A stretch of DNA of 64,000 bases, taken from the NCBI RefSeq assembly GCF_015182315.1, contig NZ_PRDL01000001.1, forward strand, positions 62,001 to 126,000, read 5' to 3'. Each line of letters opens with the position of its first letter. The first letter of the stretch is position 1. The stretch is from Cellvibrio polysaccharolyticus. GTDB lineage: Bacteria; Pseudomonadota; Gammaproteobacteria; Pseudomonadales; Cellvibrionaceae. A program made the translations under genes and the position numbers. The notes beneath the pieces were generated by a model that did not search any database, was not told where the DNA came from, and saw only the letters and a list, made by a program, of their open reading frames with translations. Shown here in pieces: positions 9,660-17,738 of this stretch.

Positions 9660-9692
9660 CAAGCGGACCGAACCAGCGGCTCATTCCGCTTG
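9660..9692. terminator. Weak hairpin between convergent SCO and hemW genes
   Basis: An 8 bp inverted repeat (CAAGCGGA and TCCGCTTG, 17-base loop) lies in the 99 bp gap between two convergent genes. There is no T-tract on either side, so termination here is only suggested by position. Confidence 0.3.
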
Positions 9693-9701
9693 AGCAAACT
9701 G

Positions 9702-10883
9702 CTAATCGCGGATGTAGGATGCAAGAATGGTATTTAAAAAACGCTGCCCCAGCGCGGTGGTTTGCAAAACCGCCGGATCGCTATTGACCAACCCTTTGCT
9801 CACCAATTCCTGCCACTGTGGCTGCAACGCAGCCAATGTCAGTCCGGTACGCTGCTGAAAAATATCACCCGGCACACCATCATTCAAACGCAACGCATTC
9901 ATTAAAAACTCCAGCGGCAAAGCTTCCGCTTGTAAAACTTCACCACCACCATTAAAACTGTTCAAATGCCCGCCGACCGCCGCAGGGATTTTATTGTGTG
10001 CGGCAAGATAATGTTGCGGCAAACGGGTTTTCCACTGCCGAACGATGGCCTGTTTTTCCGGCAGGGTAATTTTGCCGTGCGCACCGGCGCCTATTCCCAG
10101 GTAATCACCAAACTGCCAGTAATTCAAATTGTGACGGGCACGGCGGTTATCCCGCGCATAGGCCGATACTTCATATTGTTGATAACCGGCATCGGCCAAT
10201 TTTTGAAAACCTGCGTCCTGAATATCCACCAGAATATCTTCTTCGGGCAACACCGGCGGGGCAGAATAAAAAGCGGTATTTTGTTCGATGGTTAATTGAT
10301 ACCAGGACAAATGTGACGGCGCCAGGGCAATCGCCTGGTCCAGATCCGCCAGCGCATCGGCTACTGACTGCTGCGGCAAACCGTGCATCAAATCCAGGTT
10401 GAAATTATCAAAACCCGCACCGCGTGCAACATCCGCCGAGCACAAGGCTTCATCGCGGTTGTGCACTCTGCCTAATAATTGCAGCTGCGTTTGATTAAAA
10501 CTCTGAATACCAATCGACAAGCGATTGACGCCCGCCAGGCGAAAGCCGCGAAACTTCTCCTGTTCAAAAGTGCCAGGGTTAGCTTCCAGAGTAATTTCAA
10601 TATCCGGTTCAAAGCCAATCAGCCGCTCTGCGGCTTGCAAGATGTCACCAATCGCTTTGGCAGAAAATAAACTCGGTGTGCCTCCACCGAAAAAAATACT
10701 GGTGATCTTGCGACCCTGCGCCAATACCTGATCCTGTTCCAGGTCATGAATCAATGCAGCAACATACTCCGCCTCCGGCATATCGGTACGCGCTTCGTGC
10801 GAATTAAAATCGCAGTAAGGGCATTTACGAATGCACCAGGGAATATGGATGTAGAGCGCCAGTGGCGGCAGCAGTAATGACAT
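9702..10883 (-). CDS. hemW: Heme chaperone HemW (radical SAM, HemN-like)
   Basis: A radical SAM protein related to oxygen-independent coproporphyrinogen oxidase. Family members of this length (393 residues here) act as heme chaperones rather than as true HemN. The iron-sulfur cluster motif is C17-x3-C21-x2-C24 (WCIRKCPYCDF). GGGTPS follows at about 96-101, with a HemN C-terminal domain. The ATG is 12 bases after the rdgB stop, so the two are probably co-transcribed. The same rdgB-hemW pairing occurs in pseudomonads. Confidence 0.93.
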   Translation of the reverse strand: MSLLLPPLALYIHIPWCIRKCPYCDFNSHEARTDMPEAEYVAALIHDLEQDQVLAQGRKITSIFFGGGTPSLFSAKAIGDILQAAERLIGFEPDIEITLEANPGTFEQEKFRGFRLAGVNRLSIGIQSFNQTQLQLLGRVHNRDEALCSADVARGAGFDNFNLDLMHGLPQQSVADALADLDQAIALAPSHLSWYQLTIEQNTAFYSAPPVLPEEDILVDIQDAGFQKLADAGYQQYEVSAYARDNRRARHNLNYWQFGDYLGIGAGAHGKITLPEKQAIVRQWKTRLPQHYLAAHNKIPAAVGGHLNSFNGGGEVLQAEALPLEFLMNALRLNDGVPGDIFQQRTGLTLAALQPQWQELVSKGLVNSDPAVLQTTALGQRFLNTILASYIRD

Positions 10884-10895
10884 GATAATCGCCGT

Positions 10896-11498
10896 TTATT
10901 GACCCGACTCGCTCAGTGCTTGCAATAACAATTGCATAGCGCGGCCGCGATGGCTGACACGATTTTTTTCGGCTTTATCCAGTTCGGCTGCGGTGCATTG
11001 CAGATCCGGCAGAAAAAATAACGGATCATAACCAAAACCACCCTCACCACGCGCTTCAGTAAGGATGCGCCCTTCCCAACTGCAATGGCAGAGAATCGGC
11101 GTGGGGTCTTCTGCATGCCGCATAAAAGCCAACACACAGTGGTAACGGGCGGTACGCTTTTCTTCCGGGATGCCGTTCAGCTCCTGAAGCAATTTCTGAT
11201 TATTTGCGGCATCGTTTGCACCTTCACCGGAATAGCGTGCCGAGTAAATTCCAGGGCGACCGTTCAACGCGTCCACTTCAATACCCGAGTCATCTGCAAT
11301 AGCGGGCAAACCGGTTTCGGCGCAGGCATGGCGAGCTTTGAGGATTGCGTTTTCAACAAACGTGAGGCCGGTTTCTTCGGCATTCTCTACCGCAAAATCC
11401 GATTGCGGTAAGACGTCAAAACCGCAATCTGCCAGCAGTTGCTGAAACTCACGTAATTTACCGGCATTACCGCTGGCCAGTACCAGTTTCTGTTGCAT
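10896..11498 (-). CDS. rdgB: dITP/XTP pyrophosphatase (RdgB/HAM1)
   Basis: This enzyme hydrolyses non-canonical purine nucleoside triphosphates such as dITP and XTP to monophosphates, keeping them out of DNA. The 200 residues match the family length. Motifs present: the N-terminal LASGNAGKLREF nucleotide-binding loop, ADDSGIEVDALNGRPGIYSARYSGEGA, GFGYDPLFF and the C-terminal SHRGRAM. It lies just upstream of hemW on the same strand. Confidence 0.96.
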   Translation of the reverse strand: MQQKLVLASGNAGKLREFQQLLADCGFDVLPQSDFAVENAEETGLTFVENAILKARHACAETGLPAIADDSGIEVDALNGRPGIYSARYSGEGANDAANNQKLLQELNGIPEEKRTARYHCVLAFMRHAEDPTPILCHCSWEGRILTEARGEGGFGYDPLFFLPDLQCTAAELDKAEKNRVSHRGRAMQLLLQALSESGQ

Positions 11499-11584
11499 GA
11501 TTTAATCCTGTTGATAGCTGAACATCGTCAGCCCAATATACCGGGGTTAATTGTTGTAGACGAAAAACGAGTTTCTATTCCGCT

Positions 11585-11682
11585 GTATCCCTCAGGGCAT
11601 TTCAGACTCGCCGTAAATGCATCCATGCAGGCTCGACTGCCGCATCCCTGCGGCAGACGGTCTGAAATGCCCTGAGGGATAC
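11585..11682. repeat. Nested inverted-repeat element, copy 1
   Basis: A perfect 23 bp inverted repeat (11585-11607 with 11660-11682) encloses a 52 bp core. The core has two small hairpins: TGCA-TCCA-TGCA, and CTGCCGCA-TCCC-TGCGGCAG. The order is outer stem, small hairpin, linker GGCTCGA, larger hairpin, outer stem. The element at 26234-26323 has the same plan on the opposite strand, with different but still complementary stems and the same TCC-type loops. It resembles a REP-like intergenic palindrome family. I know of short CATCC(N)TG palindromes in marine gammaproteobacteria but cannot name this family with certainty. Confidence 0.85.
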
Positions 11683-11810
11683 CGCTTGGCTCTGTGCCTT
11701 TAATAATTCAGTACAACCTGAAAAAACAGCTCAAGCGCCGCGATATTATTGAGCTACTTCAAAACGACCAAAGCGTGACCTGTGAGAGACCAAACCTTGT
11801 TTGTATAAAT

Positions 11811-11847
11811 AAAAAACGGCGCGCCGATATCATACCGACGCGCCGTT
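11811..11847 (-). terminator. Rho-independent terminator after the DUF4426 gene
   Basis: Read on the minus strand, AACGGCGCG pairs with CGCGCCGTT across a loop and is followed directly by a T-run (the A-run at 11811-11816 on the plus strand). It lies 14 bases past the stop codon at 11861, as expected for the metX-metW-lipoprotein-DUF4426 unit. Confidence 0.8.
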
Positions 11848-11860
11848 GCTGTTTATAACC

Positions 11861-12322
11861 TCAATCACCTGAATGCAGGGTACGAGTAAAGCGAACCGTA
11901 AACGGCTGGCTCTGTTCCTCAACTTGCACTTGAACCGCAAAGTTCATAATTTCTTCGTTGGTGTGGCGCAAATCTGCCAGATAGTAAGTGGCATTGCCTT
12001 CATCAATAGTGCGGAACTCCAACTTGCGTTGCTGTTGCATCATATTGGTAGCGGTACCGGTGATGGTGGCTGGCAACCCCAACGAATGACCGGCTTCGGT
12101 TTCGCGCGTCACACTCACATTCACCAGCGCGCGATTTTTAGCCCGGTTAATCTGGTAAACAGCGGCTACATCCGCAGGAATAAACGCACTGTTAAAAACC
12201 GTATAGTGCACCGTGTAATCCCCAAATTTTTGGGTACTCTCAACGGTTTTTGTTTGATCTATTTGCGCATGAGCCGCCGTTACACAGCCCAGCCAAACGA
12301 TAAAAGCAGCAATCAATTTCAT
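11861..12322 (-). CDS. DUF4426 family secreted protein
   Basis: A 153-residue protein with a signal peptide (MKLIAAFIVWLGCVTAAHA, cleavage after AHA) and a beta-rich domain. I start it at ATG 12322 because AGGA stands 8 bases upstream and the signal peptide begins there; the frame is open further upstream to 12397. DUF4426 proteins are found next to metW/metX and rdgB in pseudomonads. Their function is not established, and nothing in the sequence suggests an enzymatic motif. Confidence 0.82.
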   Translation of the reverse strand: MKLIAAFIVWLGCVTAAHAQIDQTKTVESTQKFGDYTVHYTVFNSAFIPADVAAVYQINRAKNRALVNVSVTRETEAGHSLGLPATITGTATNMMQQQRKLEFRTIDEGNATYYLADLRHTNEEIMNFAVQVQVEEQSQPFTVRFTRTLHSGD

Positions 12323-12401
12323 AGGGTTTATCCTGTAAAAACAAGGGAACATTTTGCTGCAAAATAACAGGGAATTTTTAATTGCCGTTTTCTGCAAGCA
12401 T

Positions 12402-12734
12402 TCAGGAGGCTGTGGCTTTTTTCGAAGACAAACAACGTCCTTTTTCTTCCAGCCAGTACAGTGTATTGCCAGTCAGCGCAATGGAGCCTGAAACAATGGC
12501 GCTGAGCGGAAGGATAATCATACTGCTCGCCAGCTCTGCCACCGCCTGGGCTTTGCATTCTTCGTTCTGACAATTCATTTGTCGGAAGCGGGTTTGCTGA
12601 TCCAGCGTCAATTCTATTTTTCGGGTAACTATCTCGCAGTCGTAGTCGTAACCGGCGACCTGCTTCGGTTTAACCATACAGCTGGCAACGCCCGTGCACA
12701 AACCGACCATCAACAATTTTTTTAACACGGGCAT
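12402..12734 (-). CDS. Small putative lipoprotein, unknown function
   Basis: A 110-residue protein with a lipoprotein-type signal (MPVLKKLLMVGLCTGVASC, lipobox VASC, Cys at 19). The mature part has a cysteine-containing segment (MNCQNEECKAQ) and a hydrophobic stretch (about 70-90) that could be membrane-embedded. I do not recognise the family. It lies between metW and the DUF4426 gene on the same strand and is probably in their operon. The ribosome site (GGGAA just before the ATG) is weak. Confidence 0.65.
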   Translation of the reverse strand: MPVLKKLLMVGLCTGVASCMVKPKQVAGYDYDCEIVTRKIELTLDQQTRFRQMNCQNEECKAQAVAELASSMIILPLSAIVSGSIALTGNTLYWLEEKGRCLSSKKATAS

Positions 12735-12768
12735 TTCCCGGGCTGAATATTCCTGTGGTGAATACCGG

Positions 12769-13356
12769 TTATTTACTCAAATGGTAAATAGCAGTTTCAC
12801 CGAAAAGATTGGGTGCTATTTCTTTCAAAAATGCCGGTGATTGTTCATTAACCACCTGCCGATGAATAACGCGGATATTTTTTTCGCGGCAAAGAACTTC
12901 AAAATCTTTAAAGGTGCAGAAATGGATGTTCGGGGTATCGTACCATTCATAAGGAAGCAGGTCGGAGACCGGCATTCGACCATGGGTGGCCAGATACCAG
13001 CGCGCTTTCCAGTGGCCAAAATTGGGGAAGGTGACAATACATTCCTTGCCCACACGTAACATTTCGTCGAGCACCAGATGCGGGTAGTGCAAGGTTTGCA
13101 GTGCCTGGGTCATCAGCACCGTATCAAAACTGTTATCGGCAAAATTACCCAGACCGCGATCGAGGTTTTGCTCGATGACGTTCAAGCCTTTTTCAATACA
13201 GGCATTAATTTCGTCAGCGCCGAATTCCAGGCCGTAACCTTCAACCTGCTTGTTGTCGATAAGAAATTTTAACAGGGTGCCATCACCGCAGCCCAGATCC
13301 AGAATACGGCTGCCCTGCGCGATCCAGTGTTGAATTTCATTAAGATCTATACGCAT
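12769..13356 (-). CDS. metW: Methionine biosynthesis protein MetW
   Basis: A class I SAM-dependent methyltransferase-fold protein of 195 residues that partners MetX in methionine synthesis. The SAM-binding motif I is visible as RILDLGCGDGTLL (about 17-29), followed by FDTVLMTQALQTLHYP, typical of MetW. Its start is 3 bases after the metX stop. In organisms with this pair, MetW is needed for full activity of the acyltransferase rather than being a proven methyltransferase. Confidence 0.94.
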   Translation of the reverse strand: MRIDLNEIQHWIAQGSRILDLGCGDGTLLKFLIDNKQVEGYGLEFGADEINACIEKGLNVIEQNLDRGLGNFADNSFDTVLMTQALQTLHYPHLVLDEMLRVGKECIVTFPNFGHWKARWYLATHGRMPVSDLLPYEWYDTPNIHFCTFKDFEVLCREKNIRVIHRQVVNEQSPAFLKEIAPNLFGETAIYHLSK

Positions 13357-13359
13357 GAT

Positions 13360-14505
13360 TTACTCCGTGTCGATGCCGGCAAGATAGCGGGAAAAAACCT
13401 GCTGATAGCGGGCATTGGGCAACAGGAAGGCATCGTGTCCAAAGTTGGATTCGATATCGGCATAGGAAACAGCCTTGTTGGCACCCATCAGGGCGTTAAC
13501 AATTTCCCGTGAGCGCTCCGGTGAGAAACGCCAATCGGTGCTGAATGAAATCACCAGAAACTTTGCCTTGGCCTGGCTGAACGCCGCCACCGGATCGTCG
13601 TTGTATTCACGGGCCAGATCAAAATAATCCAGCGCTTTGGTGATTAACAAATAGCTGTTAGCGTCGAAGGTGTTGGCGAAAGTATCGCCCTGATAGCGCA
13701 AATAGCTTTCAATCTGGAATTCGATGGGTTCATCAATGCCCAGCTCGAAACTGCCACTGCGCAAGTCGCGACCGAATTTTTTACCCATCGCGTAATCGGA
13801 CAAATAAGTGATGTGGCCGATCATGCGCGCTACCGACAAACCATCGCGCGGCAAGGTGTTGTGTTCGAGGTAGCGACCGCCAAGGAAATTCGGGTCGGCA
13901 ATAATCGCCTGACGCGCCGTCTCATTGAACGCAATATTCTGTGCAGTAAGTTTCATCGCCGATGCAATAACGACGCAGTGACGCACCCGGTCAGGGTATT
14001 CCAGCGCCCAGCGCATCGCCTGCATGCCGCCCAGGCTGCCACCAATCACCGCCGCCCAGACATCAATACCGAGCTTGTCTGCCAGCGCTGCCTGGCTGGA
14101 CACCCAATCGCGCACCCGCAGTTTGGGGAAATCCGGCCCCCAGGGTTTGCCGGTGGCCGGGTTGATGCTGGAGGGCCCGGTAGAGCCGTGACAGCCGCCG
14201 ATGTTGTTCAGCGCCACCACAAAAAATTTGTTGGTATCAATCGGTTTACCCGGGCCGATGTAGCTGTCCCACCAACCGGGTTTACGGTCGTCTGGCGAGT
14301 GATAGCCGGCGGCATGGTGATGGCCCGACAGCGCATGGCAAATCAGCACCGCATTGGATTTGCTCGCATTCAGTTCACCGTAGCTCTCGTACATGAGCGT
14401 ATAGCTGTCCAGCATTCGCCCGGAGGCCAGCGGTAACGGCTCGGTGAAATGGATGGATTGCGGTGTAACCAACCCCACTGAATCAGCGGGAAGCGATTTT
14501 GACAT
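13360..14505 (-). CDS. metX: Homoserine O-acyltransferase MetX
   Basis: An alpha/beta-hydrolase enzyme that acylates homoserine in the first committed step of methionine synthesis. In the MetX-MetW pairing of gammaproteobacteria the acyl group is usually succinyl, but sequence alone does not settle this. The 381 residues contain the nucleophile elbow GGSLGGMQA, the Asp in FSTDWRFSP and the His in NFGHDAFLL. I choose ATG 14505 (MSKSLPADSVGLVTP), matching the usual family N-terminus; a GTG 24 bases upstream is in frame but less likely. No SAM riboswitch is evident. Confidence 0.95.
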   Translation of the reverse strand: MSKSLPADSVGLVTPQSIHFTEPLPLASGRMLDSYTLMYESYGELNASKSNAVLICHALSGHHHAAGYHSPDDRKPGWWDSYIGPGKPIDTNKFFVVALNNIGGCHGSTGPSSINPATGKPWGPDFPKLRVRDWVSSQAALADKLGIDVWAAVIGGSLGGMQAMRWALEYPDRVRHCVVIASAMKLTAQNIAFNETARQAIIADPNFLGGRYLEHNTLPRDGLSVARMIGHITYLSDYAMGKKFGRDLRSGSFELGIDEPIEFQIESYLRYQGDTFANTFDANSYLLITKALDYFDLAREYNDDPVAAFSQAKAKFLVISFSTDWRFSPERSREIVNALMGANKAVSYADIESNFGHDAFLLPNARYQQVFSRYLAGIDTE

Positions 14506-14605
14506 GACGATCTCGTATTTCGACAGCACACGAAGTGCCTGAAGGGACAGCGCCGCGGTAGCGGCCGTTTCAAGGCAGCAAGTCTAAGGTCGCGCAGGCA
14601 TGGCT

Positions 14606-14633
14606 GCAAGCTGTCAGCGCACCAACAGCTTGC
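14606..14633 (-). terminator. Hairpin downstream of the dynamin-like gene
   Basis: A perfect 9 bp stem (GCAAGCTGT with ACAGCTTGC, 10-base loop) starts 9 bases past the stop of the GTPase gene. No T-tract follows, so it may be a Rho-assisted terminator or only an RNA 3' end stabiliser. Confidence 0.4.
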
Positions 14634-14642
14634 CGGGGCAGA

Positions 14643-16646
14643 TTATCGCGCCTGCAGGGTGCGGGCGCGGGACAGCGGAATCACCCGCGAATCGGTAACG
14701 GACGCCGCTTGCGGGCGCTCGCCCAGCGACACCTCCAGCGTTTCCTGATACAGCGGCTCCAATGCTTTCAGCGCGCGCTGCCAGTGATGCAGGCCCTTCT
14801 GCAAGGCTTTCAGGCGACCGGCGCGCTGGTTGTGTTCACCGTGCACGCGGGTCAGTTGCAGCATATGGTGTTCCAGCAGCTGCTTCTGGTAGTGATTGTG
14901 ATGGAACAGCGGCGCCAGACCTTCCTGCAACCAGCGCTCGATGGTGCGGTTGATGTCGCGCCACACTACCCGCACTTCCTGCACCAGGGTGTTGATAAAG
15001 CGGCTGATAAACAGCGTTTTGCTGGCCAGCACACTGTTGATGGAGCGGCGGAATTGATCGGCGCGGGTCTGCAACTGGCGCAGGCGTTTTTGCTGATCGT
15101 GGATGCGCAGCAAATGCTGGTTGACCCGATCTTCATGGGTACCGGCGTTTTCCGGCCGCTCGTAGATAGAGATCAGCACCCGGTTGGCGCGCTCCATCTC
15201 CCGCTCAAGATGGCGCATGCTGTTATCAATATCGTCGAAAAACGTACCAATAGCGCGCGACAGCCCCAGCGTGGTCCAGCTGCTGGTGAGGTTGTCGGTG
15301 GCGGTTTGCACATAGCGCTCGAGAATTTCCGGGCTTACCGGTGCCAGCAGCGATTGCCGCTGGTTTTCCAGCAAGCGCTGGCTGGTGCGCAAGGTCAGTG
15401 CCTGCTTGTGATAGTGGTGATGGGTTTTGCGGATGCCGGTGCGCAACTGGCTGATTTTTTCGGTGATGCTTTCCGGGCTGGCGGCGCGCCCCAGCGACAC
15501 CAGTTCTTCCTGGGCAACGCTGATACGGGCTTTCAAACTGTTGCGGGCGTTAATCAGCATACTGAAACTGTCGCCAATCAGGCGATGGCCGATGATCTGC
15601 TGCTGGTTATGCACCACGCACTCGCCCAGCAAGCGTTCCAGTTGCAGGAAATTGCTTTTTTGCAGCAGCGGTTTGTTGCGCGCGACCTTGGCCAGCAACC
15701 CTTGCTTGGCGGACAGGGCAACCACATGCTCCATCGGCATCTGCAGGCGGGTGGCGGTTTCGGCGCGCATCCGGTCGATATTCGCGCCCACTTCGGCAGG
15801 CAGCGCCAAATCGTCCCACAGGCTGTCAATTTTGTTCAACAGCGCCACCACCGCCGTGCAATGATTTTCCCGCAAGGGCTGGATATGCTCGCGCCAGATG
15901 GCCATATCGCTGGCGGTAACCCCGGCATCGGCAGCCAGCAGGAACAGAATCGCCTGGGCTTCGGGCAGGGTTTTCAAGGTCAGTTCCGGCTCATTGCCGA
16001 GCGCATTCAAGCCGGGTGTATCAACAATACGCAACCCCTGACGCAACAGTGGATGGTCGAGGCTGATCATCGCGTGGCGCCAGCAGGGAATGGAAACCAA
16101 CCCCTGGTCATTTTCGAGGCCGGTATCTTCGCTGGTAAAACCCAGCAACTCGGCTTCTGCCGCGCTGACCAGTTTGCTGCACGACACCTGATGCAGTGCC
16201 GCCCGCATCTCGTCGGGGTTTTCCGGATCAAAAGGGATGGTAATCCAGTTGCGGGGGATGCGTTTGAAACTTTCCAGGCTGGTGGTGGTGCGGCGGGTTT
16301 CTATAGGCAGCAAGCGCACGCAATGGGGGTTGGCTGCATCGCGATAAATTTCGGTGGGGCACATGGTGGTGCGGCCCGGTTGCGATGGCAGCAAACGGCG
16401 GCCGCCTTCGGTGTACAGCAGTGCATTGATCAGCTCGGTTTTGCCGCGGGAAAACTCGCCAACAAAAGCCAGCGTAAAACTTTCCCGGTGCAGCAGCTGC
16501 CGTGCCTGGCGCAAGGTTTTGCGTAAATCCGGGCCGAGCATTCCCACGTCCTCACCCCAGCGCTCAAACCGCAGCAAGCGCTCGTCGAGCTGTTGCTTCC
16601 AGCGGTTGTAACCGGCCATCTGTTTGTGCAGTGCTTTAACGTCCAT
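14643..16646 (-). CDS. Dynamin-family GTPase
   Basis: A 667-residue large GTPase of the bacterial dynamin-like group. Sequence signatures: P-loop GEFSRGKT (63-70), switch-I region with TTMCPTE, G3 motif DTPG (209-212), and NKID (271-274). The remainder is long and helical, rich in Leu, Gln and Arg, as in dynamin stalk regions; no clear membrane helix is seen. Start ATG 16646 has AGGT 8 bases upstream; the frame is open to 16757 but without a better start. Bacterial dynamins remodel or protect membranes; the exact role here is unknown. A 605-codon opposite-strand frame (14709-16526) is its shadow. Confidence 0.88.
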   Translation of the reverse strand: MDVKALHKQMAGYNRWKQQLDERLLRFERWGEDVGMLGPDLRKTLRQARQLLHRESFTLAFVGEFSRGKTELINALLYTEGGRRLLPSQPGRTTMCPTEIYRDAANPHCVRLLPIETRRTTTSLESFKRIPRNWITIPFDPENPDEMRAALHQVSCSKLVSAAEAELLGFTSEDTGLENDQGLVSIPCWRHAMISLDHPLLRQGLRIVDTPGLNALGNEPELTLKTLPEAQAILFLLAADAGVTASDMAIWREHIQPLRENHCTAVVALLNKIDSLWDDLALPAEVGANIDRMRAETATRLQMPMEHVVALSAKQGLLAKVARNKPLLQKSNFLQLERLLGECVVHNQQQIIGHRLIGDSFSMLINARNSLKARISVAQEELVSLGRAASPESITEKISQLRTGIRKTHHHYHKQALTLRTSQRLLENQRQSLLAPVSPEILERYVQTATDNLTSSWTTLGLSRAIGTFFDDIDNSMRHLEREMERANRVLISIYERPENAGTHEDRVNQHLLRIHDQQKRLRQLQTRADQFRRSINSVLASKTLFISRFINTLVQEVRVVWRDINRTIERWLQEGLAPLFHHNHYQKQLLEHHMLQLTRVHGEHNQRAGRLKALQKGLHHWQRALKALEPLYQETLEVSLGERPQAASVTDSRVIPLSRARTLQAR

Positions 16647-16824
16647 GAATTTTACCTGTCGGCTTATTATGATCGGGTCGGCGCCCGGCTTGCCACGCAA
16701 GAATGCGCCGCCAGGGCGCATTCGCAACACCCGCATCGCTCTCGACCGGGTGAACAAAAATTGTTCGTATTAAAGCGGATTTTCGCGCCGAAAGCCAGTG
16801 TTCAACAAGAGCGCGGGCGGTAAC

Positions 16825-17118
16825 TCACGAAAGGGAATTGATGGCGAATTCGGCGGGGATAAAAGCCGGTGCCTGAATGAGGATATTTTTACTGCGCCCC
16901 GACTCGCCCTGCAAAATCGTAACGCGGGATTTCGGCACCTGAAATAACTTGCCCAGCCATTGCACCAGATGAGCATTGGCCTTGCCATCGACCGGTGGCG
17001 CGGTAATACGGAGTTTGATGCGGTCGCCATGCAAACCGGCAACCCCGTCGTTCGAGGCTTTCGGTTGCAGATGGCAGCGCAGCAACAAATCGCTGCCCTG
17101 CCATTGGTAATGGGTCAT
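16825..17118 (-). CDS. YggU/DUF167 family protein
   Basis: A 97-residue protein of the DUF167 (YggU) family, with the conserved core GDRIKLRITAPPVDGKANAHLV and a following KSRVTILQGESGRSKNI segment. The fold is known but the function is not. Its start codon overlaps the stop of the upstream yggT-type gene by one base (TAATG), so the two are translationally coupled. The same pair stands beside proC in pseudomonads and enterobacteria. Confidence 0.9.
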   Translation of the reverse strand: MTHYQWQGSDLLLRCHLQPKASNDGVAGLHGDRIKLRITAPPVDGKANAHLVQWLGKLFQVPKSRVTILQGESGRSKNILIQAPAFIPAEFAINSLS

Positions 17119-17720
17119 TACCAGACGCCGATTACAACATTGGGGTTGAGGTAAACCGCCTGCGCGGCGCGTGCCAGCACCATATCCAGCACTTTCAGCC
17201 CCATCAAGACCAGAATCGGGGAGATATCAATAACGCCACCCAGGGGTGGCAGGATTTTTCTGATTGGCGCCATAATCGGATCAATCAACTGGTTTACCAG
17301 CGCCAGCACCGGGTGATTGCTGCCAGGCGCAATCCAGCTGCCGACGATGGAAATAATAATGCCCCAGAAGAAGATATTGGAAACCAGCGTCAGGGTACCC
17401 AGGATCGCCCAGGCAATGCTGTACAGCGGGAAAGAAAACAGCGTGGACTGCCCGAGAATCAGCCCCAACACCAGAATCACCGCCAGTTGTAGCAAGATCA
17501 TCAGAGCGATGGAGGCCATATCAATGCCCATCACACCGGGAATGATCCGGCGCAGTGGCATCAACAGCGGGCGGGTGATTTTCACAATCGCCTGGGAGAG
17601 CGGGTTGTAAAAGTCAGCTTTGGCCTGCTGCAGTAAAAAGCGCAGAATGACGATGATCATAAAAAAGGTCATCGAGGTGTAAATCAGAAAATGTAAAATT
17701 TTGGCCAACATACCCGGCAC
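17118..17720 (-). CDS. YggT family membrane protein
   Basis: A 200-residue inner-membrane protein with two YggT repeats, each a pair of membrane helices around a conserved amphipathic segment (YNPLSQAIVKITRPLLMPLRRIIPG and HPVLALVNQLIDPIMAPIRKILPP). The family has been linked to osmotic stress and membrane organisation, but the mechanism is not known. It follows proC by 18 bases and overlaps yggU by one base, so proC-yggT-yggU form an operon. Confidence 0.92.
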   Translation of the reverse strand: MPGMLAKILHFLIYTSMTFFMIIVILRFLLQQAKADFYNPLSQAIVKITRPLLMPLRRIIPGVMGIDMASIALMILLQLAVILVLGLILGQSTLFSFPLYSIAWAILGTLTLVSNIFFWGIIISIVGSWIAPGSNHPVLALVNQLIDPIMAPIRKILPPLGGVIDISPILVLMGLKVLDMVLARAAQAVYLNPNVVIGVW

Positions 17721-17738
17721 ATCCCCTTTGAATACGGT

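Larger units (their letters stand above)
11499..11860. other. 362 bp gene-free stretch with a nested palindrome and a terminator
   Basis: This stretch lies between rdgB and the DUF4426 gene, both leftward. It contains the nested inverted-repeat element at 11585-11682 and the DUF4426 terminator at 11811-11847, both listed separately. A 60-codon frame at 11493-11675 is made of the repeat itself and is not a credible gene. The rest is featureless. Confidence 0.6.

Noticed and set aside
11493..11675. 60-codon frame upstream of rdgB
   Set aside because: It is made up of the nested palindrome and has no ribosome site.
14709..16526. 605-codon rightward frame
   Set aside because: It is antisense to the dynamin-like GTPase gene, whose motifs are intact; the His/Gln-rich translation is typical of a shadow frame in GC-rich DNA.
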